Counted from the stretch's first letter, positions 1 through 12,782 are shown. The stretch is DNA of 64,000 bases from Dillenia suffruticosa (GCA_033439265.1 JAVTVX010000016.1:13069201-13133200); one strand, 5' to 3'. Notes: generated by a model from the letters alone, not told the origin. Translations and numbers: made by a program.

Positions 1-209
1 GTTCTGGATGCCGACGGTGGTGTTTGTTGATTTTGGAGAGGTCGGGATGACCATTTATTTAAATTATAGATTGATTTTGATTATACAGATTTAATTGTAC
101 ATGGGAAACCTCCGATTTATGGGGAGATTTTGCCCGATTTTCTATAAAAATACAGGGGGCACCCAAGGGCAACGGGCGGCTATTCACAATCCCAGTTTGG
201 GACATGACA
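1..209 (+). repeat. Gypsy-1 5' LTR, 3' end only
   Basis: This segment aligns base for base with 7873-8081. It ends in CATGACA where the 3' LTR ends in CGTGACA. The rest of this LTR lies to the left of the window. Confidence 0.93.
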
Positions 210-216
210 GTTCTAT

Positions 217-228
217 TGATATCAGAGC
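217..228 (+). other. Gypsy-1 primer-binding site
   Basis: TGATATCAGAGC lies a few bases after the 5' LTR. It is one base off TGGTATCAGAGC, which pairs with the 3' end of plant initiator methionine tRNA. Its position and sequence support minus-strand priming by that tRNA. Confidence 0.75.
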
Positions 229-504
229 TTCTAGGTTAGAGAAAAGTTAGAAATCTTCCCAAGTATATGAAAAGTCCTCAATACATGAGAGAGTTTCATA
301 CAGTCATTTAAAGTCCCGTACTTGGCCATAGGCATATAAGTTCGTCTATTTTATGGAGTTGGATACATAACACATCTAACTCATTACTTCGTATTCGAAT
401 GTTTTGAATCATAGTTCATTTATTTTTTTAGGGGGTTAGTTACGGAGCAACTAACCCTAATTCTTGATTTCTATCTAATAACAATGTATTTTTTTCGCAG
501 AATT

Positions 505-1945
505 ATGCCACCTAAACGTGGTAGGAGAGGTGCTAGGTTCGCCTCACTTGAGGGTCTTACAATGCCTGATACACCTAGGGCACCTGAGGCACCACGAGTA
601 CCAGAGGTTGCTTCCTCTACTCGAGCACGCTCACCAGCGCCACCCCCAGCACCTCTCGACTGTTACAGCTGAGATTCCTCTACTACCACTCGATGCCTTG
701 AGGTAGTGGCAAGAGTGGTACAGTAGATATAGGGCACAGATGCCACCACCTCCACTACAGACCCCAGTGACCGCACCTGTGGCCGTACCTGCTCCTTCGA
801 CACCGATTCCTCCTTCGGTGGCCGGCCCTTCCGTTTCTACTCCGACCAATGAGATGTCGGCCACTTTGAGGCGTATCCACGAGCTCACTCAATTGGTCAA
901 AGAGTCTCGGCAACTCGGATGTACAGACTTTTCAGGATCCAGTGATGCAGTAGCAGCAAAATACTGGATCAACAGGATTCGAAGGATCCTTACGGATTTG
1001 GGGTTGTCAGAGGAGCTCAGATTGAGAGTTGTTGAGAGACTCCTCGACGGAGATGCCCTCTCGTGGTGGGAGGCTATCCGTGACAGTGCTACACAAACCC
1101 TGCGGTGGGAGGACTTTCTACGAGAGTTCGACCGCGATACTTTACCCCGTTCCAGCAGGACCAGATGATGACAGAGTTCCTGCACTTACGTCAGGGGATG
1201 AGGTCAGTTTCAGACTACGAGGCTGAGCTTAGATGACTAGCGGCCTTTGTCCCCGACATGGCTACACCAGCTCAGTTGAGGTTCAAGTTTGAAGATGGCA
1301 TCCAACTGAGCATCAGGAAATATATGACGGTGACTCCCTCTTTTACACTATCAGAGGTGATTGATTCAGCGTATCGGGCGGAAGAGATCGTTCGAGCGGA
1401 GGCTAGACAGAGGGAGAGTCACCAGAAGAGGAAGACTGGGTCACAGGGTGGATAGTCTTCGAAGAGGGGTAGAGGTTCTGGATATCCCGGAGGTTCTTCT
1501 AGCTTCAGACCAGCAGCACCGGGACAGGGACCTGGACCATAGGGTTTTGGGGTACCAGCCCCTAGTGTCTCTACGCAGTTTACTACACAGAGACTCCCCT
1601 TCTGCCATAGATGCAGTAGCCACCATGCCTTTGGGGCATGTAGAGTACCAGTTACTTGCTTCCAGTGTGGGAAGTAAGGTCACGTTAGGAGTGTCTACCC
1701 CGATTTAGGTCGAGGAGGATCGACTTTGCAGAATCGCACTGGTACGTCTGGCATAGGCCAGCAGGGGCACCTGCGTACTCAGCTTTTACCGCTCCCCGGA
1801 CTGCAGCCGAGAGTAATACAGTGCCAGAATCGTCGCGACAGCAGCCTAGGGCCCAGGCTCGTGTGATTGCGATGACACAGGAGGACGCACAGGCAAACTC
1901 TAATGTTATTATGGGTAATCCGTCCGCAGATCCCTCAGTGTAGTA
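505..1945 (+). mobile_element. Gypsy-1 gag region (broken)
   Basis: The region starts at an MPPKRGRRGARF-type opening, the same start as in the Gypsy-2 copy. A proline-rich stretch follows, then a Ty3-type capsid core with the W-rich segment (ALSWWEAI, then WEDFLREF), and then a basic, glycine-rich tail where a zinc knuckle would sit. It encodes the capsid and nucleocapsid precursor of the element. It is broken in several places and is read here only as a fossil part. Confidence 0.8.
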
Positions 1946-2116
1946 CTTTTGTTGTACTTTCTGTATAATTTTTTTTTGTATATCATGATGTCGATATACA
2001 GTTTTGACTAGTTAAAGTTTTCGAAGCTTAACTAGTTTGATATATATATATATATATATATTCGTTCACATTTTCTTCGCATTTTAAATTCTGTTAATCT
2101 TTTTCTTACTTTTAAG
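1915..2116 (+). other. Gypsy-1 gag/pol spacer with palindrome and TA run
   Basis: About 200 AT-rich bases separate gag from the protease region. They contain a near-perfect palindrome, CTAGTTAAAG...CTTAACTAG (about 2008-2036), and a TA run (about 2039-2061). A homologous spacer of similar length lies at the same place in Gypsy-2 (16103-16293), where it has intron-like ends. The function is inferred; see findings. Confidence 0.6.
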
Positions 2117-2119
2117 TAC

Positions 2120-5100
2120 CATGCGAATATTCAGCATCAACGCTAGTATTCTCATTGATACCGGTTCAAATTTTTCCTATGTGAGCGACACATTCGCTCG
2201 CCATTCTGATAGACCTCTCTCGCCACTTGATGAAGAGATTATGGTAGTCACTCCTCTTGACAAGTATATCATTCGAGATACAGTGGAGGCGATATTAGAA
2301 GCAGATCTGATTCCGCTCCCTATCACGGATTTCGATGGCATCTTAGGGATGGATTGGTTGAGTTTACACCGGGCTTCCATGGATTGTTTTATGAAGGAGG
2401 TTGAGTTTAGGAGGTCTGAGCAGCCACCGTTAGTATTTCAGGGCAAGAGACGAGTGTTGTCCCGCAGTATTATCTTTGTTATGAAGGCCAGACGCTTGGT
2501 ACGCCATGGTTGTCCGGCTTATCTGGCTTATGTTGTCGACACCACTGTTGAGGGACCGAGACTTGAAGATATCCCTGTGGTGTAGGAATTTTTAGATGTA
2601 TTCTCCGAGGAGCTTCTCGGATTACCACTAGTTCGGGAGTTCGATTTCGAGATTAACCTAGTATCGGGGACCAATCCTATTTCTATTCCGCCATACAGAA
2701 TGGCGCCTGTTGAACTGAGAGAGCTTAAAATTCAGTTACAGGAACTTCTGGACAAGGGGTTTATTCGCCTGAGCACCTCACCTTGGGGCGCTCCGGTACT
2801 ATTTGTAAAGAAAAAGGATGGTACATTTCGGCTTTGTGTGGATTACAGGCAATTGAATAAAGCCACCATCAAAAACAGATATCCCTTGCCATGTATAGAT
2901 GATTTGTTTGATCAGCTGCAGGGAGCCAGGGCTTTCTTTAAGATTGATCTCCGTTCGGGTTATTATCAGTTGAGAATTCGGGCCGAAGATGTGCCCAAGA
3001 CAGCTTTTCGCACCCGATACGGCCATTACGAGTTTTTAGTCATGCCATTTGGGCTGACTAATGCCCCAGCTGCTTTCATGGATTTGATGAATCGAGTTTT
3101 TCATGACTACTTGGATCGGTTCGTCATCGTATTCATCGATGACATCTTGATATATTCACGGAGTGATGAAAATCATGTTGAGCACCTTCGGGTGGTATTG
3201 CAGATACTCCGTGAGAAGCAGCTATATGCCAAATTCTCGAAATGTGAGTTTTGGCTTAGACAAATTGGGTTCTTGGGGTACATTGTTTCCGCAGAGGGTA
3301 TTTATGTTGATCCGCGGAAGGTTGAGACTATAGTGAAGTGGGAGTAGCCACAAATAGTTATCGAGATTCGTAGTTTTCTTAGTTTGGCTGGGTATTATCG
3401 CAGATTTGTAGAGGGATTCTCCCGGATAGCTGTTCCGTTGTCGAGATTGACCCAGAAGGGGGTCAAATTTGTTTGGGATGATCGTTGTGAAGTGAGCTTC
3501 CAGGAACTCAAATAACGGTTGACATCCGCTCCTATTTTAGCCATTCCCACTAGTAGTCGGGAGTATACAGTGTACAGTGATTCTAGCCGATAGGGATTGG
3601 GTTGTGTTCTAATGCAGGATGGTCGGGTTATTGCATATGCCTCGCGACAGCTGAAGAAACATGAGGTTAATTACCCGACACATGATTTGGAGTTGGCAGC
3701 CATAGTCTTCGCATTGAAGATATGGCGGCATTATCTTTATGGGGTGACCTGCAGGGTATTTACAGATTACAAGAGTTTGAAATATCTATTTACCTAAAAG
3801 GAGCTGAATTTGAGACAGAGGAGATGGTTAGAACTTCTCAAAGATTATGACCTCATTATTGACTATCATCCGGACAAGGCGAATGTTGTAGCAGATGCCT
3901 TGAGTCGGAAGTCAGCATCATCCTCACAGTCGACAGAGAAAGCCTACCTTTCTTGTTTAGTGGGACTCCGAGCCTTAGGAGTCAGTTTGACTAATGATGA
4001 TCAGGGAGGCTTACTGCCAGATTTGAGATCAGGCCGACTTTGTTCGCCATATCAGAGAGCTCCAGAGTACAGATAAGGAGATTCAGGGTTTTGCGGATAG
4101 AGTTCGCAGAGCTGAGGGCGGAGATTTCAGAGTCCGTGATGATGGACTCATGGTATTCAGAGACAGAGTGTGTGTTCCGGCCGATAGTGATCTTCGACGT
4201 GCTATCCTTGAGGAAGCACATTTTTCTGCATATGCTATGCATCCCGGGGGTACAAAGATGTACCGGACCATCAGAGGTAGCTATTGGTGGTCAGACATGA
4301 AGAGGAATATAGCAGAGTTTATGGCACGATGCTTGGTGTGCTAGCAGGTGAAGGCCGAGCATCAACGTCTGGCGGGCACACTGCAGCCTTTTCCCATTCC
4401 GAGTGGAAATGGGAGTATATTACTATGGATTCCGTGATGGGATTTTCGCGGACTTCTACACGGCATGATGCGATTTGGGTGATTGTCGATCAACTCACCA
4501 AATCTGCACATTTCATCCCTATCCGCGGTGACTATTCTTTAAAGGCGTTGGCACGTCTCTACATTGATACCATAGTTCGACTTCATAGGGTGCCCGTGTC
4601 GATTGTTTCAGATAGGGATTCCAGGTTCACATCTAGGTTTTGGCCCAAGTTGTAGGAGGCATTGGGTACTAGATTAAATTTTAGTACGGCATATCATCCT
4701 CAGACGGACGGCCAGTCTGAGAGGACAATTCAGACCCTGAGGACATGCTGAGGGCATGTGTGATGGATTTCTGGGGTAGTTGGGATCGACACCTTCCACT
4801 GGTCGAATTCACATATAATAACAGTTATCAGGCTAGTATAGGGATGCCCCCGTATGAGGCACTGTATGACAGGAAATGCCGCACCCCGATATGCTGGGAT
4901 GAGGTCGGAGAGCGACGTCTCAACAGCGTTGAGTTGATTGAGCAAACAAAGGATAAAATTAAGGTTATCCGTGAGCGAATGAAAGCCACCCAGGACAGAC
5001 AGAAGACGTATGCTGATCGTAGGCGGCGTCCTCTGGAGTTTGCTATGGGAGATATGGTTTTCTTGAGAATATCTCATTGGAAGGTAGTTATGCGATTCAG

Positions 5101-5450
5101 GCAGCAGGGAAAGTTGAGCCCTAGATATATTGGGTCCTTCCGTATTCTTGAGAGGGTCGGAAGTGTGGCATATAGATTGGAACTGCCAGATGAACTCTCC
5201 CGTATTCATGACGTATTCCATGTCTCAGTACTCAGGAAATACTTGACTGATCCTTCTCATGTACTTGAGCCTCCACCTCTTGAGTTATGAGAGGACATTA
5301 GTCTTCCAATTCAGCCCGTGACTATTCTAGATCGGCAGGTTAGAAAGCTGTGGAGTAAGGAAATTTCATTGTTCAAAGTTTTGTGGAGAAGTGATCAAAT
5401 CAAGGAGGAGACCTGAGAGCCCGATGAGACTATGAGGAGTCAGTACCCCC
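2120..5450 (+). mobile_element. Gypsy-1 pol region: protease, RT, RNase H, integrase, chromodomain-like tail (broken)
   Basis: Protease lies near 2130-2450, with a DTGSNFSY active-site motif. Reverse transcriptase follows near 2700-3450, with [10 protein letters not shown] and the catalytic FIDDILIYS motif. RNase H spans about 3540-3950 and includes the [11 protein letters not shown] and DALSRKS motifs. Integrase spans about 4150-5100, with its zinc-binding front part, [13 protein letters not shown], and the NNSYQASIGMPPYEALYDRKCRTP segment. The chromovirus-type tail follows near 5150-5450. Order and motifs fix the Ty3/gypsy assignment. Several breaks are present; no function is expected. Confidence 0.88.
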
Positions 5451-5497
5451 ATTTATTTGCAGTTTAGTCTTCTTTTAGTTTCGAGAACGAAACTTGA

Positions 5498-5511
5498 TTT
5501 TAGGGGGTTAG
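5498..5511 (+). other. Gypsy-1 polypurine tract
   Basis: TTTTAGGGGGTTAG lies just upstream of the 3' LTR. The same purine block, reverse complemented, occurs next to the 3' LTR of Gypsy-2. This is the expected plus-strand primer of an LTR retrotransposon. Confidence 0.7.
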
Positions 5512-5515
5512 AAAA

Positions 5516-8081
5516 AGTAACACCAGAAAGAAAAGAAAAAAAATAAAATAAAATAATAAGAATAATAATAAGAATAATATCGGGATTGGGGCTAAAAAGC
5601 CCCAATCTCTCTTTTTCCTTCTCTCCCAATCTCTCTTTCTCTCTTTCTCTCTCTCTCTCTTTCTCTCTTTCTCCTCTCCCTTCCGCCACCCACCGCAGCT
5701 GCACCACCTTCCTCCCGTGATCGCCGCCGCTGCAGCGCCTCCTCCCTCCTCACGTGAGCGGGCGGTTAGCCTGTGAGCAGTGCTTCACCTCCTGCACAGC
5801 GCGCACTCGCGCGATCTCCCGCGAGCAGCGCGCGACCCAGCGCGGGCCAGTACGCTACCCCTGCTCAAGCCAACACGCGATCTCTCGCGAGCCCAGCACG
5901 CTACCCCTGCTCGAGCTAGCGCGTGATCTCCCGCGAGCCAAGCGCGTAACCCAGCGCGACCTAGCGCACGACACAGCACGTGAGCCAGCACGCGAGCCTA
6001 CGCAAGCTAGCGCGCGACACCTGCTCGAGCCAGTGCGACCCTCTGTGTGAGCGTAAGCCCTAGCCCGTGAACGGGCCAGCCCACCAGCGGCCCCAGGCCA
6101 AGTCTAGCCGCAGCGCACTGCAACCCGCGGCCTATTACGGCCTGTACACCCATTGTCGACCCACGAGCCCACTGCGGCCCACGAAGCCCGCTACGGCCAG
6201 CAAGCCGGGCTGAGAGCCCGCGAGCGCACCAGCGGGCTAGCGCGCTAGCCCGCCAGCCCGCCAGCCCACCGGCTGCGAGCCCGTGACGGCCCGCGACCAG
6301 CTGTTCCTTTCGAGAGCTCACCTGCATCTTCTGTACTGTAGGTAACGACTATATTTGATTGAAATTATAGGGTTTGGTGTTAGAAATTTAGTTGTTTCTA
6401 ATATATTTGAAATTTGGAAATATTACAGGTTTTAGACCAACCCGACGGGCGAATGACAGCTAGGTCTGAAACCCGAGGAACCCTAGGTGAGAGAAACGCA
6501 CTCACTTCACAGTGTGAAGAAATTTTCCCTTATTAGGGTTTTATTTGATATAAAATTTGATGATTTGATTAGGTTTGTCTTTCGGAGAGTCGTTGAAAAA
6601 TAGGGAGTGATCACCCTCCCTAGATATGTGAGTGGGACTCTAATCTCTTGCATAAAATAGTAAAACGTATTTTCTACCGTGTTTTCGATAAAACATGTTT
6701 TGATATGCATTCGTTTGACGTATGATATTAAATTTAAAATCTGTTTTGTGATTATTGGATTGTCTCGAATTATATTTACAATGACTATGCATCCATGGTA
6801 TGAAATGAAACGATAATTGTGCCATTACTTGAACATGTATAAATTTCATTTTATACCATTGCATTGATATGCTGTTTTGAAATGAATTGATGAGACGTAT
6901 TGGCACGCAAATTTAAAATGTTTTTTATGAACTACGTGTGTTGGATGCCCACTAGTTATGCGATGATGTGATGATAATTGTGGGATGTTGTGCCCTAGGA
7001 CGTTGTGCCCTTTGTGATACTATGATGATTCCGTAGCTACGAAGGACGTTTGTAGAGTCACGGGTCGCCCGGATACGCTTCTGCAGAAGGTATCCGCAAA
7101 CGTCATTTATTTTAAAGGCTATAGGCGGGCCGGTTGAACCCACGTAGGGCTAGCACCGGGCGGGGTCTTATACACGTTGATGAGTTGGCCCCAGCGAACT
7201 CATAGCGAACGTCGGGGTAGAGAGCGTTTTAAAGTCTATGCATAATAAAACCCCCGATGCTCCTGTCCTTGGTTTCGGTTGACCTTTGTCAGGATCATTT
7301 TTGGCTCGCTCTGATATTACTTGATTTTAAATGGATGCATACATACTTGTTATCGTGTGATTGATTTAAATTATTTTAAATTGCTAAACATATCATGTTT
7401 TGATGCGAAATGTAAATCCTTGTTTCGAATGTTGTTATTTGACACTCCAATGGTTCACCCACACTATTTATGCTTGATATTATCCCTTTCACTCACTGAG
7501 TATCTTCCCATGATACTCACCCTTCTCTTTTCCCTCCTCAGACAGGTTTATTGGGATAAAGCGACGTTACAGGCTCTAGAGCGGATTTGGTGTTCCGACG
7601 GTGAGATTTACTTCTAATTTAGTTTCGACCCTGCAAGGTCTTGACATTGAGGTCCGTAGTTGGCCGTGTACTTATTTTGGGATGACTGTATAATTTAATT
7701 CTTATATTTCATTTGCATTGAGGCGATTGTACATATCTAAATGTTACTTGGGAAAATTATTGTATCTTTCATAAAATTTAGGTCCGCTTGGTGTGACGGC
7801 TGTTCATGCTCTAATTGGGCATGACAGTAGAGGTCTATGGCTTGGACTGGTAGAAACTTGTAGCCTTACGTTGTTCTGGATGCTGGCGGTGGTGTTTGTT
7901 GATTTTGGAGAGGCCGGGATGGCCATTTATTTAAATTACAGGTTGATTTTGATTATACAGGTTTAATTGTACACGGGAAACCTCCGATTTATGGGAAGGT
8001 TTTGCCCGATTTTCTATAAAAATACAGCTGGCGCCAAAGGGCACCGGGCGGCTGTTCACGATCCCGGTTTAGGGCGTGACA
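5516..8081 (+). repeat. Gypsy-1 3' LTR
   Basis: This LTR of about 2.57 kb starts at GTAACACC, a worn form of the TGTAACACC start used by related LTRs here, and ends in GGGCGTGACA. A pyrimidine-rich leader (5610-5680) and a very GC-rich block (5690-6330) lie near its start. Its last 209 bp match the window's first 209 bp. It abuts LTR fragment V at 8082, so Gypsy-1 probably inserted into V. Confidence 0.88.
5735..6320. repeat. GC-rich degenerate repeat block inside the Gypsy-1 LTR
   Basis: Short variants of CGCGAGC, CCAGCGCG and GCTACCCCTGCTCGAGC recur many times. This block is strongly GC-rich while the flanks are AT-rich. Open frames across it in several phases are by-products of low stop-codon density in GC-rich DNA. 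Confidence 0.75.
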
Positions 8082-8708
8082 TTATGAGTTTTCTCCAACT
8101 ATAATTCAAACCTTAATTTCCAAAATCCAAGAACCTATGTTCTCATTTCATCAACTACATACCATTTACATATATATACCATTTTCATACACAATTTCCC
8201 CAAATCTCACATTTATAAACCCTAGATTTAATTTTCCCAAGTCAAATCTCACGATCCAAATTTGATTATACAAATTCATGCTAGAAAGCATAAATCTAGG
8301 TTGAGAGAGTAAGATTACTTCAAAAGATTTTCATAAATTTTGTCAGGGATCTACTTATTAAAAACCCTAATTTTCTCTCTCCATAAATTTTCCAAATCCA
8401 ATCATGAAAATCAAATTTAAGAGTAATGGAACTAAATCCATGAAAAGAAAGGGAAAATTACCTTAATTCCGGGTTTGGATTGAACCTTGAACATTGTGTT
8501 TCAAAAACCCTAGATTTTCCCCTTTTCGAGCATCCCTACGTTTCTTTCCCCAAATCTACCTCAATCCAAATGTTTGATTGAGGATTTAGAAGTATTATTA
8601 AGCGGGTTTGAGGGAGATTTAATCGATTTTGCGAGAGATTGAGAGTGTTGAGAGGGAGAATAAGTGAATTCGAGAGGGAGAGAATAGTGAGAGAAGAGTG
8701 AGAGAGAA
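8082..8708 (-). repeat. LTR fragment V, left piece (reverse orientation)
   Basis: Read on the - strand, this matches the inner part of solo LTR U (about 22860-23430), including the CT-rich leader and the AATCTAGGGTTTTTGAAA block. Together with 24920-25764 it forms one older LTR in reverse orientation. U split it here, and Gypsy-1 cuts it off at 8082. Confidence 0.8.
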
Positions 8709-9198
8709 TATAACACTGAAAATTCAGTGTTAGAAAACTTTCACCAAATTTTTAGCTAAGTAATTGATTTCGACTCATCAATGGAGATTTTTAAAAATTT
8801 TGTTGGGAGAAAAATATACTTTGATGATAATTTGGGACAATTAAAATTTATTTGAAATCAATTAAATGAAGACAAGTCGACTCGACCCATGATAAGGCGA
8901 CTTGGAGCTCAAAAGTTGAATTTTGGTTAAGTATAAAAGTCACCGAGGTGAGTTGAGCAAGTCCCTCGGTAAGGTTAGGCCTCAGAATCCTTACTCTGCA
9001 CGAAGGCAGATCAACTTGCCCCAATGACAAGTCGATTTGTGCTTCCAAAACCCATGGACAAATCGTCTTGTCCCAAAGACAGATCGACTTGTCCCAAAGA
9101 CAGATCGACTTGTGATTTTTAACTTTGCGTCAAACAAAGCTGCTTGTAGCCAGCACAAGCCAACTCGCCATATTCAAGTCTCAGAGAGATATGTCTAC
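8709..9198 (+). repeat. Solo LTR U, 5' piece
   Basis: It starts TATAACACTG, a worn TGTAACACC-type LTR start. It continues across the Gypsy-2 insertion at 22481. The five bases before it (GAGAA) nearly match the five after the end of U (GAGAG, 24920-24924). No internal region of this family is attached, so U is best read as a solo LTR. Confidence 0.78.
9040..9115 (+). repeat. Short tandem repeat in LTR U
   Basis: A unit of about 23 bp containing CCCAAAGACAGATCGACTTG recurs about three times. The GCGACTTG/TCGACTTG word is also scattered through both U and V, so the family has a repeat-rich LTR front. Confidence 0.7.
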
Positions 9199-12100
9199 TA
9201 TCATGCCCTGAACCAGAGTCGTGAATAGTTGCCTGTTGCCATGGATGCCGGCTACATTCTATAGAAAATCGAGCAGAACCTCATATTCGGAGGGTCTCCC
9301 ATGTACAAACCAACCTGTATATCGAATGATCATCCTATCACCTAAATGAACGGGCCAACCCGACCTTACAACAAATCAACCACATTGGTATAATACCAAA
9401 CAATCCATAGCATACATACTAGGACAACGCAAGGCTATCATGAATACTAGCAGTTTTAGCCACAGACCTTTACTATCATACCCAACTAGATCATGAGCAG
9501 CCGCCATACCGAACGGGTCTAAAATTTTATGCATGTGTACAACAAATGCCCAAGTTAAGAGGTTATATGCTTTTAAAGGAAGCCGAATATGATCCTGGCA
9601 AACATGATTATTTGTAAACAATAATTCACATTCCGCAGTAAAACATGGTATGTTCAGTGAAATAAAATCATCTAGTCCATTACACGGTATCATACACATA
9701 TGCATCCACTCAAAATCAAGTATTTTTAGAGGAAGCCGAATATGATCCTGGCAAAGGTCAACCATGACCAATGACAGGCGCATCGGGGGTTTAATTATGT
9801 ATAAATGTTCAAAAGTTGCTCTCTACCATAACATTGGCTATGAGCTTCACTGAGGCTAGATATACTTAGATCGGATCACGTATAGGACCCCACCCGATGC
9901 TAAACAATGGCGTCACACATGTCCTCCCCCTTGTGGGTTCAACCGATCGTGCCTATACCCATATACCGGATGTTTGTGAGTACCTCCATGCGAAGTGTAC
10001 CCAGACGCATACACGGCACCATAAAAAATGTCTCCCGTAGCTACGGTCGTCCTCTCGGGATGAAATCATATCATAACAGTCATCCCACGGCCACACGGCC
10101 CCAAATCAGTGATATAGAAACCATAGTGTTCAATAAATTGGGTCATATGAAATTTAACATGTGAAAATCATAAAACATTGCACCATTTCAGTTGAATCAA
10201 ATTTATGGATGCATATTCATAGAAAACATGAGTTCATGACACTTTAATAGTCACAAAACAAATTCGAAATCTAGTGGCACCCGACGAGTCATACATATCA
10301 AAAGCATGTTTTGTTGAAAACACGACAAAATTCAAGCTTTACTTTTCATGTATGAGATTAGAGTCCCACTCACAGTAATAGGGAGGGTATAGCACTCCAA
10401 AATCAACCACAATTGCGATGTAACGAGCTCTCTTTAACGGCTTAGGCAAAAGTCACCTAACAAGTTCACTCATAGTTGGTGCTACTTTGCGTAGTCCTAC
10501 GAAAACTTTCATAACGTTTCATGTTATATACTTTCTCAAATTCACATCACAGAATTCCCAAAAATCCTCATTTTGTTTCAGTTACATTCTAAATTCAAAT
10601 TCTGTACCATTTTAGTGCAAAAGCCATAACGTTCACTATACCCGTCCAAACTTAATGGAATTTTAACATATTATACCCAAGATAGAGGCCTACCACTTTC
10701 ATGTTTTGAGTTTCTCTCAATTGTGCCTAGAAGGGGGGTTGAAAGGGATCATGATCAGAACAGGCAAGTTTCAGTTAGAAAACGGAATTTTTATCGACAC
10801 CTCTTTAGTAAAATGTTCATAACGTTTGAATCCCTCGTGTGAATTGGCTGCACTTTTCACATGTTGTAGCTAAGAAGATTATCTACAACTTTTATGCTTT
10901 GATCTTGCCCAAACTAGGAATGGAAGAGGGTCGTTTTTATACACTATTCTTAGGGTTAGAACAGGACAACCTTCTGTCGAGTTTTCAAGAAAATTGCCAT
11001 AACTTTTGACACAGATATCAGATTAAGGTGATTCTTTTCTCGTTTGAAAGATAAGACCAAGTTCTACAAATTACATACCTGGAGCATTTGCTAATTCAGA
11101 CCATAAGACACCTCAAAACAGAGGCTAAGTCACGGAGAGAAACATAGCTAAAGCAGGACAGAACAAAAATTTCTGTGCAGAACATTTAATTTTGAAAAAT
11201 CATAATAAATCCAATTCTCATCAAGATGCAATGAATCATATCACATTTTAAAGCTCTATGAGTCTCATTTCACCTGAAATTAACCTAACTCAGTTTGCCT
11301 TTATACAGAAAATGTTATGACCAAAACATCACAGTATGGTCAGAATATCTTATTTGCAGAAATTTCCAAAATTTTCATTTAATTTCTTGGCCAAGCAAGG
11401 TTCAGATTTTTTTTCTGCACTCATTCTTCATGTTCTAATGGGTTCCACTTAGGCTCAAGGTTATAGAATCATGCTCAAAACATTACATTCAAGTGTAGAA
11501 TTTCTTACCACCTTTAAGCTTTTAGTCTATCTTAAGATCCACTTGGTTAGGTTTCTCCTTGCCTCTCAATTTTTGGATATGTTATACTAGGGTTTGTGAG
11601 AAATTAATTTATTTTAAAATATTGGTTTGTTGTTCGGAGAAATCAAATCTCCCTTTAAGACAAGCTCTCGGTCATGGAGGTAGAAGAAGAAGAAGATGGA
11701 GTTTCTTGGTTCTTCCTTGGGTGCCTCAAGGTTTTCAGGATGAAGAAGAGTTGTTTGGTTCTTATTCTCTCACTACTCTCTCTTTCTCAAGTCCCACAAG
11801 TCAAGCTTCATTAATTGTTTCATTAATGCCTTGTCTCCCAACCACTTAATCCAATAGCTCAAAATTTTCTACCTTTTCTCCATCCAACTTTCACCATTGA
11901 TTTAATTGAAATAAGTCAAACACCATTATGCTTGAATAGTACCTTGTCTCTCTCCTTTTTCTAGATTGCATATGAGGACCCTTTTTAAAATTTGTGTGAA
12001 AATTTCTACCTCGATTTTCGTATAACGTGTGGCGGGGTCAATATTCGACCCGAAATCTGAGAAATTTAAATTTACCTATTTGGTTCAGTTTTTCGAACTG

Positions 12101-12779
12101 AATCCAATAGAGTTAGTCTCGTAAGCAAATGAAGTCATTTGACCTTCCAAATCACCCTTAAACGCATTAGGGTTTTTAGGCTATTTTGTTTTCCTCCTTG
12201 CGTTTGGCCAAAATTCCTTGACCCTTGACTTCTAGGGTGAATTTTATACTTGTAAATCTGACGGTATCAAATTTGCATGCGTGGATTTCATTTTGGCACG
12301 GTAGGGACAATTTCCCTTCATTTTGAGCGAATTTTGGTAAATTTTCCGAAATTACGTTTTAACTTGATAAAATATTAATTTAGCCTAATTTAGACTTTTT
12401 GGCGAAATTTTAGCTATTTTACACGGGTAAAATTAAATTTGGTTCTGTGAAGATAAATTTTCATTTCCGGCAATTAAGCATCAGGCGTTTCTTTGCAAAC
12501 GATAGATAGTTACCCGAATTCGAGTTTCCTTAACTTTTTAAGTTAATTTAGCACATGAAATTTCATCGGGGTCGAGATTGCATACGTAGATTTTAAAATG
12601 GCACGGAGGGGAAATTTTTTTTTTTTTTTTTTTAGCTCCCGACAATTTTGTCAAAAATTTTCAAAAGTATTATAAATTGAAAAAAAATTGAGAGACTTTT
12701 CTCTATATGAAAATGAAGATATATCATATATGGGATAATGAGGAGTACAATATACATTACACCAAGTGTCGGTGTTATA
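9199..12779 (-). repeat. Gypsy-2 3' LTR
   Basis: Read on the - strand it starts TATAACACCG and ends CAGGGCATGATA. It is homologous to 18005-22480. It lacks the MITE found in that copy and differs from it by a rearranged stretch near 9560-9780. Confidence 0.88.
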
Positions 12780-12782
12780 TTT

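Larger units (their letters stand above)
1..8081 (+). mobile_element. Gypsy-1: broken Tekay/Del-like Ty3/gypsy LTR retrotransposon
   Basis: The parts lie in order on the + strand: the tail of a 5' LTR, a primer-binding site, gag, a gag/pol spacer, protease, reverse transcriptase, RNase H, integrase, a chromodomain-like tail, a polypurine tract and a full 3' LTR. Domain order with integrase last, the [17 protein letters not shown] block in RT and the LRKYL...DPSHVLE segment before the tail fit the Tekay/Del chromovirus clade. Coding is broken in roughly a dozen places, so I treat it as a fossil. The visible 209 bp of 5' LTR differs from the 3' LTR at about 21 sites by my count (17 transitions, 4 transversions). 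That suggests a few million years if a common plant rate applies. Its 3' LTR ends inside another LTR (V). Confidence 0.92.

Noticed and set aside
2039-2061. TA run in Gypsy-1 as an independent microsatellite
   Set aside because: The same run occurs at the same place in Gypsy-2, so it belongs to the element's spacer.
5754-6327. Long open frames in several phases on both strands
   Set aside because: They lie in a GC-rich repeat block of an LTR, overlap each other and show no domain. They are by-products of composition.
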